DNA from: a virus
IMG/VR virus record: IMGVR_UViG_3300048930_000059
Location: 1-32,080 of that record
DNA: 32,080 bases
Strand: one strand, 5' to 3'
A program made the position numbers and the translations under genes. The first letter of the stretch is position 1; each line of letters begins with the position of its first letter. Under the pieces are notes generated by a model that had not been told where the DNA came from, ran no database searches, and saw nothing but the letters and a program-made list of their open reading frames with translations. This document shows, one piece after another, positions 24,057 to 29,604 of the stretch.

Positions 24057-24673
24057 AGTAGCGCCGCCTGGTTGTGCGCACTGTGCGGCGCGCTGATTGG
24101 TGTGAGGGTCACGACGACGCGCCCGGGCGCAAGTTTCGGGTGCATGCGAATGTGCAGGTCGATGATCTGGCTGTCGTCGGTGTACAGGCCGGCAGCGCCC
24201 AGCGCATCGAGCAAGCCCTTGCAGTAGTTATCGCAATCCCGGCGACGGTTGCAGGGCGGGTGCAGGTCCACTGTGCAGGCGATGGGCCCGGAGAACTTGT
24301 GTGTGATGTTCTCGACCAGGAACTGCTCGTGCACGGCCTGTTTGTAATTTCGCCCTTTCTCGGAAATCAGCGTGCGTGCGCGCTTGCCGATTGTGATGTG
24401 CCGCCAGTAGGTATTCACGCTGGGCGGAAATGGCAGCTCGATTGTCAGCCCTTGCGCTTGCGCTCCCCCGCGATCCTGATGTGCGTCTCGACCATCGCCC
24501 GCAGGTGCGGGGGAACTTGCTCCAGTGCTGCGCGGCGCGCTTCCAGGCTGGGCAGTGCCATGATCTGAGCTGCCCACTGCCGTGGCCTGGTCTCCGGTGG
24601 TGTATCCATGCGCCTCCGCTATCCGGTCGATGACGCTGGGCAGGATTTCGCTGATGTGTCGCGGGCCCATCAT
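24053..24673 (-). CDS. rusA: RusA-family Holliday junction resolvase with N-terminal extension, 206 aa
   Basis: The C-terminal ~125 residues are RusA: LPFPPSVNTYWRH near the start, then RDCDNYCKGLLDAL and YTDDSQIIDL. Counting from ATG 24673, D146, D148, K152 and D167 have the same spacing as the catalytic D70, D72, K76 and D91 of E. coli RusA. The enzyme cuts four-way DNA junctions symmetrically. The N-terminal ~75 residues are odd: the first 25 (MMGPRHISEILPSVIDRIAEA) look like real protein, but the next 50 are low-complexity Gly/Ala/Ser/Pro, because the DNA there encodes another protein in a different frame (24445-24609). Translation could start at 24673 (ATGA overlap with the helicase gene), or a shorter RusA could start at the CTG overlapping the stop of the internal gene. 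Confidence 0.75.
   Translation of the reverse strand: MMGPRHISEILPSVIDRIAEAHGYTTGDQATAVGSSDHGTAQPGSAPRSTGASSPAPAGDGRDAHQDRGGAQAQGLTIELPFPPSVNTYWRHITIGKRARTLISEKGRNYKQAVHEQFLVENITHKFSGPIACTVDLHPPCNRRRDCDNYCKGLLDALGAAGLYTDDSQIIDLHIRMHPKLAPGRVVVTLTPISAPHSAHNQAALL
24445..24609 (-). CDS. 54-aa gene overlapping the rusA frame
   Basis: A different minus-strand frame, from ATG 24609 to TGA 24445, encodes MDTPPETRPRQWAAQIMALP then SLEARRAALEQVPPHLRAM and VETHIRIAGERKRKG. This is a well-formed helical, Arg-rich protein resembling small phage proteins with a repeated ALP/VP...R pattern. In contrast the overlapping rusA frame is low-complexity there. GCGGAGG precedes the ATG at good spacing. Its stop is embedded in a CTGA, just where RusA proper (LTIELPFPPS) begins. 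Function unknown. It may also be joined to the upstream peptide (MMGPRHISEILPSVIDRIAEA) by a +1 shift. Confidence 0.6.
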   Translation of the reverse strand: MDTPPETRPRQWAAQIMALPSLEARRAALEQVPPHLRAMVETHIRIAGERKRKG

Positions 24674-25629
24674 TGTGCAGCCCTCGCTCTCTGGATATTT
24701 AGGGGAACAGCTGCGCGATCGGATCGAGCCGTAAACTGCATGCTCGGGTGTATCCACAAACTGATCTTTCCTTCAAAACTCCCGTGTCGCTGTTTGGCAA
24801 CAATCAACAACTGGTCAGGCTCGTTGTCGTACTGATCCTGCTCCGCTGACGATAGTGTTCCGCCATGATCCAATCGATTTTGCAAATCACGTTTTTTCTT
24901 GTTGTTCCAGCAAATGAACAGGGTTGACGCGAGATCGACAATCGCGCCATTGCCCTTTACGTCGAATCGAGAGGGTACGTGCGTGTCATCCCCTTTCTGC
25001 GGCTTACGGACGTGATGAACCAATGCGACATGAATTTTCAGGGACTTGGCCAACGCTGTCAGCTGAGCCATGAATTTGCGCTCACGTTCCATGTCGTCCG
25101 AGACGCCGCACATCATGAGCGAATCGACCACCACGAGCTTGCATCCCAGCGCCTCGCCCATGTACAAAACGCATGCCAGCACCCTGGCTGCCGGCACAGT
25201 GTCCAGGCGGTTGTAAAACCACATCCGGTCACTGGCCCATGCGATGAAGCGCTCCGCGTATTCGGGTGATGTTTTGGTTGTGCAGGATGCCTGCTGAACC
25301 ATCCGCCGAAGTGTAGCGGCAACAGGCATCTCGAAGGAGGCAATTCCAACAGTCACATCCTGCGCGGCATGTATCGCGACCTGCCCCAGCAGCATGGATT
25401 TCAGGTGGCCATTGATCCCGGCCCATACGGAAACCTCTCCGTCACGGAGCCGGACCTTGTCGTGTGTCTTGCTCCAGGGCAGTGTGATCCCGGTCAGCAC
25501 TTCGCCGCTCTCAAAGAATTTCACTACATCCGCGCGAAACGTGTCTGGCCTGACGATGTCCTGCGACTCCTGCTCGGCCAGGAATTGCGCGACACGGTTA
25601 TCATCAAAATCCCACTCTCGGATGTTCAT
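24670..25629 (-). CDS. DnaB/RecA-fold replicative ATPase (helicase-like), 319 aa
   Basis: RecA-like ATPase core. The P-loop region VSVWAGINGHLKSMLLGQ (67-83) is in the Walker A place but has Leu76 where the conserved glycine is expected before K77-S78. The catalytic-Glu strand is SFEMP (E100), Walker B is LVVVDSL (D169), and HVALVHHVRKP follows as the sensor-like strand. There is no N-terminal primase or DnaB N-domain: 60 residues precede the core. It follows the DUF1376 initiator gene with a 4-base overlap, the initiator-helicase pairing common in temperate phages, so it probably acts as the phage replicative helicase or its loader. Confidence 0.75.
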   Translation of the reverse strand: MNIREWDFDDNRVAQFLAEQESQDIVRPDTFRADVVKFFESGEVLTGITLPWSKTHDKVRLRDGEVSVWAGINGHLKSMLLGQVAIHAAQDVTVGIASFEMPVAATLRRMVQQASCTTKTSPEYAERFIAWASDRMWFYNRLDTVPAARVLACVLYMGEALGCKLVVVDSLMMCGVSDDMERERKFMAQLTALAKSLKIHVALVHHVRKPQKGDDTHVPSRFDVKGNGAIVDLASTLFICWNNKKKRDLQNRLDHGGTLSSAEQDQYDNEPDQLLIVAKQRHGSFEGKISLWIHPSMQFTARSDRAAVPLNIQRARAAQ

Positions 25630-26300
25630 AGGGCTCCTGCAAATGGCGTGTTTTGGGTTGATAATGATTCAGCCTTGCGCCGCGAATCCCATGTGCGCAC
25701 AGCAGCCTTCCAGTCGGACATCTTCGTACCGCTGCTGAGCTTCCAACCTCGTGCCTGGTAGAAATCCACGAAATGCTCTGCCGTGAAGTGCGTGATGGAC
25801 TTCTCGCGAAGATATTCGCTGACGGTTTCAGTGGTTGGTGGTGTGAAGTTTTTCCGGGGTGATGCGCCAGCATCACTATGTATATTGGTTATTGGTTTAT
25901 GGTTATTGGTTAGCTTTGCGTCCGCTTTTTTCTGGGTTAGGGTTGGGTTAGCTAAATTAACCACCTTGGTTTTTTTGGGTTTCGGTGGCCTGCCGCCCTT
26001 GCTACCATTGACTCTCGCGGCTTCTGACTTTCTGTGAAAATATGAGATTTCGCGCTCGATTCTGCCATGCACCCAAAATTCACCCTCTAAAACAAAGAAT
26101 TCTTGCAGCACATTTATCAACGAATTTTCATTTTCAGAACCCAGACGTAACCTACGCAAAACCCCTGGGTTATTTTGGGTTATCGGCTTCTCGTCAAGGT
26201 AATACCAGTCGATTAATTCGCGGTAGATGTAATGCTCCATCGGAGACAGGTGTCCCGTGTCTTTCCGGTAGTCGGCAATGTTGAATTGGTAGTAGTGCAT
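25626..26300 (-). CDS. DUF1376 (YdaU-like) replication initiation protein, 224 aa
   Basis: Residues 1-95 are a DUF1376 winged-helix-like domain: MHYYQFNIADYRKDTGHLSP, MEHYIYRELIDWYYLDEKPI, VLRRLRLG and a long helix to SYFHRKSEAARVNGSKGG. A basic linker (RPPKPKKTK) and an Asn/Thr/Lys-rich stretch (ANPTLTQKKADAKLTNNHKP) follow. The C-terminus, TAEHFVDFYQARGWKLSSGTKMSDWKAAVRTW over two short runs, resembles the C-terminal domain found on several phage initiator proteins. The DNA under the Asn-rich linker contains tandem repeats (25880-25962), as expected for an origin inside the initiator gene. It is coupled to the downstream helicase by ATGA. Confidence 0.75.
   Translation of the reverse strand: MHYYQFNIADYRKDTGHLSPMEHYIYRELIDWYYLDEKPITQNNPGVLRRLRLGSENENSLINVLQEFFVLEGEFWVHGRIEREISYFHRKSEAARVNGSKGGRPPKPKKTKVVNLANPTLTQKKADAKLTNNHKPITNIHSDAGASPRKNFTPPTTETVSEYLREKSITHFTAEHFVDFYQARGWKLSSGTKMSDWKAAVRTWDSRRKAESLSTQNTPFAGAL
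25880..25962. repeat. Tandem A/T-rich repeats inside the initiator gene; candidate replication origin
   Basis: GGTTATTGGTT occurs at 25887-25897 and 25901-25911, with a 14-bp period, preceded by a partial copy. GGGTTAG follows at 25934-25940 and 25945-25951 (11-bp period), then an inverted pair GGTTA/TAACC (25946-25962). The patch is much richer in A and T than its surroundings. Lambda-type phages keep their origin as iterons within the initiator gene, so this is a reasonable origin candidate. Confidence 0.45.
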
Positions 26301-26304
26301 AAGG

Positions 26305-26664
26305 CTATTTGGATGCCTCTTTTTTGGACTGCCATTGCCTGCGAAGCGCCTCCGCCTCCGCCTCCAATTGCCAGGGCTCTAGCGTCTTACCTTGCGCCCT
26401 GTCGTACGCGCACATTTCCAGCGCGAGGCGGTCCAATTCGTCACCAGCTTCACGAGCCACATCCTCATCAGCTGCTGGTTCACCCAGATCATTCACGATC
26501 AGAAAACCCGTCTCAGAATCGGTGTAAAACGCCGGAATGTCGGCAAAAGCCTTGTGTCTGCGCATCATGAATAACCCCTCTTCGCCCCTAATCCGCCGAC
26601 GCACAAACGCCTTCACTTCGCTCTGCAACTGTTGGCGGGTCAGCGCGCCAGCTTCGTTGGCCAT
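26305..26664 (-). CDS. Unknown early protein, 119 aa
   Basis: Not recognised. It is a charged, soluble, helical protein with an Arg-rich N-terminal third (VKAFVRRRIRGEEGLFMMRR), a beta-like centre (ETGFLIVNDLG) and an acidic C-terminal helix (DEDVAREAGDELDRLALEMC). It starts with TAATG overlap from the CII-like gene and ends two bases before the DUF1376 gene, so it belongs to the replication operon. It may help replication or host takeover, but nothing in the sequence proves it. Confidence 0.6.
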   Translation of the reverse strand: MANEAGALTRQQLQSEVKAFVRRRIRGEEGLFMMRRHKAFADIPAFYTDSETGFLIVNDLGEPAADEDVAREAGDELDRLALEMCAYDRAQGKTLEPWQLEAEAEALRRQWQSKKEASK

Positions 26665-27023
26665 TAGGATTTCCCCCTCAGCGCGGCTAGCCTGGCTTCC
26701 AGCTCCGCGATCTCGTCGCTCTTATCCCCGCCGAATTTGTCCAGCAGGTAGTACAGCGGCTTCAAGTCCTTTTGCGTTTCCAAGTACCGCTCCAAGTCCT
26801 CGATAGTGAAGTTGCGCGGGTCGTTCGGATTGTCGGACAGCTTGCGTGTCAGTTCGGAGGGGCTCAGATCCATGTCTGCAGCGACGTGCTTCTTCGGCAC
26901 ACCTTTGTCGCGGTACAACCCGGGTATTGCCTCTTCCCGCATGTACTCCTTCAGCGTCGCGCATTGCGCGCTGATTCCAGCTTCGAAATTCAGCGTCATT
27001 TGGGTAGTGGAAAGTACTGGCAT
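26664..27023 (-). CDS. CII-like transcriptional regulator, 119 aa
   Basis: Residues about 40-70 form a helix-turn-helix: GVPKKHVAADMDLSPSELTR then KLSDNPNDPRNFTIEDLERY, followed by LKPLYYLLDKFG and a short coiled C-terminus (ELEARLAALRG). The DLSPSELTRKLS core is typical of CII-type regulators and relatives in temperate phages of Proteobacteria. It is the first gene after the terminator that follows the cro-like gene, the same place as lambda cII, so it probably helps switch the phage to lysogeny by activating a repressor or integrase promoter. The annotated ATG lacks a good ribosome-binding site; M9 is an alternative start. Confidence 0.65.
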   Translation of the reverse strand: MPVLSTTQMTLNFEAGISAQCATLKEYMREEAIPGLYRDKGVPKKHVAADMDLSPSELTRKLSDNPNDPRNFTIEDLERYLETQKDLKPLYYLLDKFGGDKSDEIAELEARLAALRGKS

Positions 27024-27057
27024 AAATTATTCCGATAGTTTCCGGTAGATGTTTCGT

Positions 27058-27086
27058 TACAAAAAAACCCTCAAAGCAGAGGGTTT
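27058..27086 (-). terminator. Rho-independent terminator between cro-like and cII-like genes (tR1-like)
   Basis: The minus-strand RNA forms a perfect 8-bp stem AAACCCTC/GAGGGTTT with a 6-nt loop, followed by a run of T (27067 to 27061 in the complement). It lies three bases after the cro-like stop and before the cII-like start. In lambda the terminator tR1 holds the same place, so later genes probably need anti-termination or leak-through. Confidence 0.85.
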
Positions 27087-27088
27087 CG

Positions 27089-27286
27089 TTATGCCGCAGC
27101 TTCTTCGCCGTACTTCGCTGACAGGTAGGCGTGTAATTTTTCGATCTTGGTCACGCCCGGGTCAGCGATGAGCCCTTGCGACAGCTTGGAAATCCACTCG
27201 CGACCCAGCCCAGTATCGGCAGCAGTCTGCGGCCACTGGCCTTTATCGCGATCAAGTAGCTCTATGGTTTCAGTCAGCATGCTCAT
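27089..27286 (-). CDS. Cro-like DNA-binding protein, 65 aa
   Basis: First gene of the minus-strand early operon, divergent from the repressor. The product MSMLTETIELLDRDKGQWPQ continues with TAADTGLGREWISKLSQG, a short helix-turn-helix, and ADPGVTKIEKLHAYLSAKYG, which resembles the end of Cro/CI-type headpieces. The frame is open to 27346, but ATG 27286 has AAGG at suitable spacing and lies just after the promoter TTGACC-18-TATACT. It would bind the same GTAA-N4-TTAC operators as the repressor to shut down early transcription. Confidence 0.7.
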   Translation of the reverse strand: MSMLTETIELLDRDKGQWPQTAADTGLGREWISKLSQGLIADPGVTKIEKLHAYLSAKYGEEAAA

Positions 27287-27296
27287 GGTGTACGCC

Positions 27297-27324
27297 TTGG
27301 GTAAACTTTTACGCAGAGTATATG
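27297..27324 (+). promoter_or_regulatory. Possible repressor promoter (PRM-like)
   Basis: TTGGGT (27297-27302), 16-base spacer, TATATG (27319-27324) on the plus strand, with O1 inside the spacer. It overlaps the early promoter on the opposite strand. The match is modest, but this is where a repressor-maintenance promoter is expected. Confidence 0.4.
27301..27312. promoter_or_regulatory. Operator O1, GTAA-N4-TTAC
   Basis: GTAAACTTTTAC, a 12-bp dyad fitting GTAA-N4-TTAC. It lies just downstream of the -10 of the minus early promoter and within the spacer of the proposed repressor promoter, so binding would block the early promoter and also affect repressor transcription. Confidence 0.7.
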
Positions 27325-27346
27325 GACGCAACCACAGTGCGGTCAA
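27317..27346 (-). promoter_or_regulatory. Early (PR-like) promoter of the minus operon
   Basis: On the minus strand: -35 TTGACC (27346-27341), an 18-base spacer, -10 TATACT (27322-27317). Operator O2 abuts the -35 on its upstream side and O1 lies directly downstream of the -10. The next gene start is the Cro-like ATG at 27286. This is a strong sigma70-type match and the obvious start of the operon leading to replication genes. Confidence 0.75.
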
Positions 27347-27358
27347 GTAACTTTTTAC
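27347..27358. promoter_or_regulatory. Operator O2, GTAA-N4-TTAC
   Basis: GTAACTTTTTAC, adjoining the -35 box of the minus early promoter. It is 46 bp centre to centre from O1, allowing co-operative binding across the promoter. Confidence 0.7.
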
Positions 27359-27384
27359 GCAGTGTTGGTGTTAGTGTTTTTTCC

Positions 27385-27744
27385 ATGCCGCCCAAGCGCC
27401 CCAATACCAGCGACACGCTCGCCAGGAATCTAAATTTCCTGATGGATCACTACGGGTACAGTGAGCGCGAAATGGAAAAGCGATCCGGTGTGTCAGCCAA
27501 AACCATCAACAACATGCGCAACGGCAAGCACAAGGCCACGATTGAAAATACCGATAGTGTCGCCGCCGTGTTCGGGCTGGACGGCTGGCAGATGATTATC
27601 CCTGGCCTGCCAGACGACCTAATCGGCTCGAAAACACTAAAGGTCACGATTGCAAACTACGTGTCATCTGATGAGGATGGCCGTAAGAGCATTGATAAAA
27701 TGGCCGAACGCGAAGCCCTCTACAACACCACGAAAAAGCATTAA
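27385..27744 (+). CDS. CI-like repressor, short form, 119 aa
   Basis: Residues about 10-70 make a helix-turn-helix of the XRE type: LARNLNFLMDHYGYSEREME, KRSGVSAKTINNMRNGKHKA, then SVAAVFGLDGWQMIIPGLP. The C-terminal ~45 residues are charged and helical (SSDEDGRKSIDKMAEREAL). No S24/LexA-type Ser-Lys peptidase domain exists, so RecA-triggered self-cleavage is not expected. The frame is open from 27322, but MPPKRPNTSD (ATG 27385) is the likely start, though its ribosome-binding site is weak. It stands between operator pairs and is divergent from the Cro-like gene, the layout of a lysogeny repressor. Confidence 0.75.
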   Translation: MPPKRPNTSDTLARNLNFLMDHYGYSEREMEKRSGVSAKTINNMRNGKHKATIENTDSVAAVFGLDGWQMIIPGLPDDLIGSKTLKVTIANYVSSDEDGRKSIDKMAEREALYNTTKKH

Positions 27745-27758
27745 TCCCACCTTGAACT

Positions 27759-27792
27759 CGCCGCCTTTTCGGGCGCGCTAAAAACTTTTTTT
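27759..27792 (+). terminator. Possible terminator after the repressor gene
   Basis: A GC-rich hairpin (CGCC and GGCG arms around a TTTTC-containing loop, about 27760-27776) is followed after about eight bases by TTTTTTT (27786-27792). The stem is short and the T run somewhat distant, so it is a weak candidate. Confidence 0.35.
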
Positions 27793-27801
27793 GCATCCCG
27801 C

Positions 27802-27813
27802 GTAAAAAATTAC
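27802..27813. promoter_or_regulatory. Operator O3, GTAA-N4-TTAC
   Basis: GTAAAAAATTAC, directly abutting the -35 TTGACG of the plus promoter. Flanked by GCG on the left, as are O2 and O1 on the other strand. Confidence 0.7.
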
Positions 27814-27842
27814 TTGACGACCTCGGATTCCTTGCGTAATTT
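27814..27842 (+). promoter_or_regulatory. Promoter of the plus-strand accessory operon
   Basis: TTGACG (27814-27819), a 17-base spacer, TAATTT (27837-27842). O3 abuts the -35 and O4 overlaps the -10, matching the layout of the minus early promoter. The first gene begins at 27874 behind AAGGAGAG. Repressor binding should silence this operon in a lysogen. Confidence 0.65.
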
Positions 27843-27847
27843 GTTAC
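27836..27847. promoter_or_regulatory. Operator O4, GTAA-N4-TTAC
   Basis: GTAATTTGTTAC, overlapping the -10 box of the plus promoter; 34 bp centre to centre from O3. Binding would directly exclude RNA polymerase. Confidence 0.65.
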
Positions 27848-27873
27848 TCAACACCACCGGCAAGGAGAGCAGC

Positions 27874-28086
27874 ATGAACCGCCGCAGCAACTGGACACAG
27901 CACAAACTGAACGACGGCCAATTGATCCGGCTTTCGCAGCTCGCTAACGGACGACCGAATAACGCAGGTATGGCAATGGTCGCCCTGGTAAACAAGGGGC
28001 TGGCAATTAACAAAGGGCGCGGTCGTGCCGAGGTAACTGAGGCTGGACGCGAGGCACTTGCTCAAGCGCGCAAGGAAGGCTGGTGA
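27874..28086 (+). CDS. Small winged-helix-like protein, 70 aa
   Basis: MNRRSNWTQHKLNDGQLIRL begins the product, then LSQLANGRPNNAGMAMVALVNKG in two helices, LAINKGRGRAEVTEAGREAL as a likely wing, and a final basic helix. The NKGLAxxxxGRxExTEAGxxAL pattern is typical of small MarR-like winged helices. The frame opens at 27814, within the promoter; ATG 27874 has AAGGAGAG before it. First gene of the plus operon. It may regulate early transcription, but the partner is unknown. Confidence 0.65.
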   Translation: MNRRSNWTQHKLNDGQLIRLSQLANGRPNNAGMAMVALVNKGLAINKGRGRAEVTEAGREALAQARKEGW

Positions 28087-28217
28087 TGAACCGCCGCCAG
28101 TCACACAACCCGCACAACTTCGATCCCGAATTTGATGTCGCCTTCTTCCCGCTGCTGATCACGTTCGTGTTCGCGGCCACCGGAGCATGCGTCCTGCTTG
28201 CGAGCGTGCTGCTATGA
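28086..28217 (+). CDS. 43-aa membrane protein
   Basis: A short gene, ATG 28086 to TGA 28217. The polar start MNRRQSHNPHNFDPEFDVAF leads into a single membrane helix, FPLLITFVFAATGACVLLAS, ending VLL. It overlaps the previous stop by one base (TGATG) and the next gene by four (ATGA), which strongly supports translation. No family was recognised. Confidence 0.6.
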   Translation: MNRRQSHNPHNFDPEFDVAFFPLLITFVFAATGACVLLASVLL

Positions 28218-28486
28218 GACTCCCCGACCTGATTGAAATGACCGGCGCTGTAGCCAGTGGTGACTGCCAACTGTCCTGCGCCTTCGACTTCCAACCCGCA
28301 GAGCCCGAAGTCAATTGCCCTGCGTCTGTGACGCTGACTGCCGCGTATCGCGTAGGCCAGGGCGACGTAATGGGGGCCATGTCTCAGGACGAGATTGAAG
28401 TTCTTGAGGAAGCACTGCTGATAGAAGTGCAGGCCCTCATCGCCGAGGACTACGAAATGCAGCAGGACTGGAGGTACTACGCATGA
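28214..28486 (+). CDS. Unknown acidic protein, 90 aa
   Basis: Not recognised. It has a beta-rich first half (MRLPDLIEMTGAVASGDCQL, VNCPASVTLTAAYRVGQGD) and an acidic helical second half (SQDEIEVLEEALLIEVQALI). Four-base overlaps on both sides place it firmly in the operon. There is no membrane segment or catalytic motif. The acidic, small, accessory nature would suit a DNA-mimic or inhibitor, but this is speculation. Confidence 0.6.
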   Translation: MRLPDLIEMTGAVASGDCQLSCAFDFQPAEPEVNCPASVTLTAAYRVGQGDVMGAMSQDEIEVLEEALLIEVQALIAEDYEMQQDWRYYA

Positions 28487-28671
28487 TTGTTGCACGCACA
28501 GTGGAACCACAGATCGGCGGCTATTGGCTCGCAGCCGGTGAAGCCTACGGGCGAGTCATTCTGGCCGAGGGCGAAACGCGCGTCGAGGCTATGAAGGCAT
28601 GGACGAGCAGCGCCGCCGACCGGCAGGCAAAGATGATGGAATTGGAATTTCGGAAAAGGAGAGTGTTGTGA
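28483..28671 (+). CDS. Unknown small protein, 62 aa
   Basis: A short protein with a beta-like start (MIVARTVEPQIGGYWLAAGE) and a basic helical end (KMMELEFRKRRVL). No family was recognised. It is linked to its neighbours by ATGA upstream and GTGA downstream overlaps. The gene for the exonuclease begins within its last codons, so it may be co-translated with that enzyme. Confidence 0.55.
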   Translation: MIVARTVEPQIGGYWLAAGEAYGRVILAEGETRVEAMKAWTSSAADRQAKMMELEFRKRRVL

Positions 28672-29573
28672 CTGCTATTGAAACAATTGATGCACCCGTA
28701 CAGCGCCCGCAGTACACACCAGGCTGGTACCGCGACCTGACCAACGAGGAATACCACGGCAGCAGCGGCTACTCCTCAAGCCAGATCAAGACACTGATCG
28801 AGCAGACGCCCGCTCACTTGCTGCACAGCTTCACTGTGCAGAAGGAATCCACGGCCAACATGCTGCTGGGTACTGCGGTCCACGCGCTGATACTGGAGCC
28901 GGAAAAGTTCCACGGTGAGTTTGCCATTTCGGAGAAGTACGACGGCCGCACCACTGCCGGGAAAGCGGCTAAGGCGCACTTCGAGGCGGGCGCTGTCGGC
29001 AAGACGATCATCACCGAGGACATCTACGAGAAGGCGCAGAAGATGGCTGCGTCCGTCCTGAATCACCCGATTGCCGGCCTGCTGGTGCAGGACGTGATTA
29101 CCGAGTCATCCGTGTACTGGTGGTACAAGTCAATGGATGCCGACGACGACACGCGCTACAAGATCATGGCCAAGGTGCGGCCCGACATCCTGTGCCGCGG
29201 CTACCCGGTGATCGCCGACATCAAGACCACTGCCGATGGCTCCTACTCGGGGTTCATCAAGTCCATCCAGAATTTTTACTACCACGTCAGCGCCGCCATG
29301 TACCTCGAGGGCGTCAACCAGTGCAAGCCGCTGCTCGACGAAATGGGCCGCATGGCGTTCACCAAGTTCGTGTTCATTTGCGTGGAGAATTTCGAGCCCT
29401 ACTTGACCAGCGCCTACGAGCTGTCACCGGAGTACCTGGACATCGGCAAGCTGCTGTATCGCCGATCCATGCGCACGCTGCGTGATGCGCTGGAGGAAGG
29501 ATTCCCTGGCTACCCCGAGGAGGTGCGCATCATCGAGCCGCCCACCTGGGCGTCGCGCGGATTTGTTGTTTGA
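28668..29573 (+). CDS. RecE-like 5'-3' exonuclease (PD-(D/E)XK), 301 aa
   Basis: A nuclease of the RecE C-terminal/YqaJ-like PD-(D/E)XK superfamily. Motifs: YSSSQIKTLIEQTPAHLLH near residues 35-53; GTAVHALILEPEKF (68-81, H72); KVRPDILC with D173; IADIKTT with D184 and K186, the D-x-K pair. A Tyr-rich helix (FYYHVSAAMY) follows, as in this family. The reaction is degradation of one strand of linear duplex DNA from its 5' end to expose 3' single strands for annealing. The ORF is open from 28599, but the GTG at 28668 has GGAGAG before it and a 4-base overlap with the preceding stop. Confidence 0.8.
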   Translation: MTAIETIDAPVQRPQYTPGWYRDLTNEEYHGSSGYSSSQIKTLIEQTPAHLLHSFTVQKESTANMLLGTAVHALILEPEKFHGEFAISEKYDGRTTAGKAAKAHFEAGAVGKTIITEDIYEKAQKMAASVLNHPIAGLLVQDVITESSVYWWYKSMDADDDTRYKIMAKVRPDILCRGYPVIADIKTTADGSYSGFIKSIQNFYYHVSAAMYLEGVNQCKPLLDEMGRMAFTKFVFICVENFEPYLTSAYELSPEYLDIGKLLYRRSMRTLRDALEEGFPGYPEEVRIIEPPTWASRGFVV

Positions 29574-29604
29574 TCACCACCCCAACCACAGGAAGGAAAC
29601 CGTT

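Noticed and set aside
29482-29604. Extension of the 374-aa recombination protein upstream to 29482.
   Set aside because: The extra region overlaps the exonuclease coding end and is Arg/Pro-rich; ATG 29605 has a strong ribosome-binding site and the usual N-terminus.
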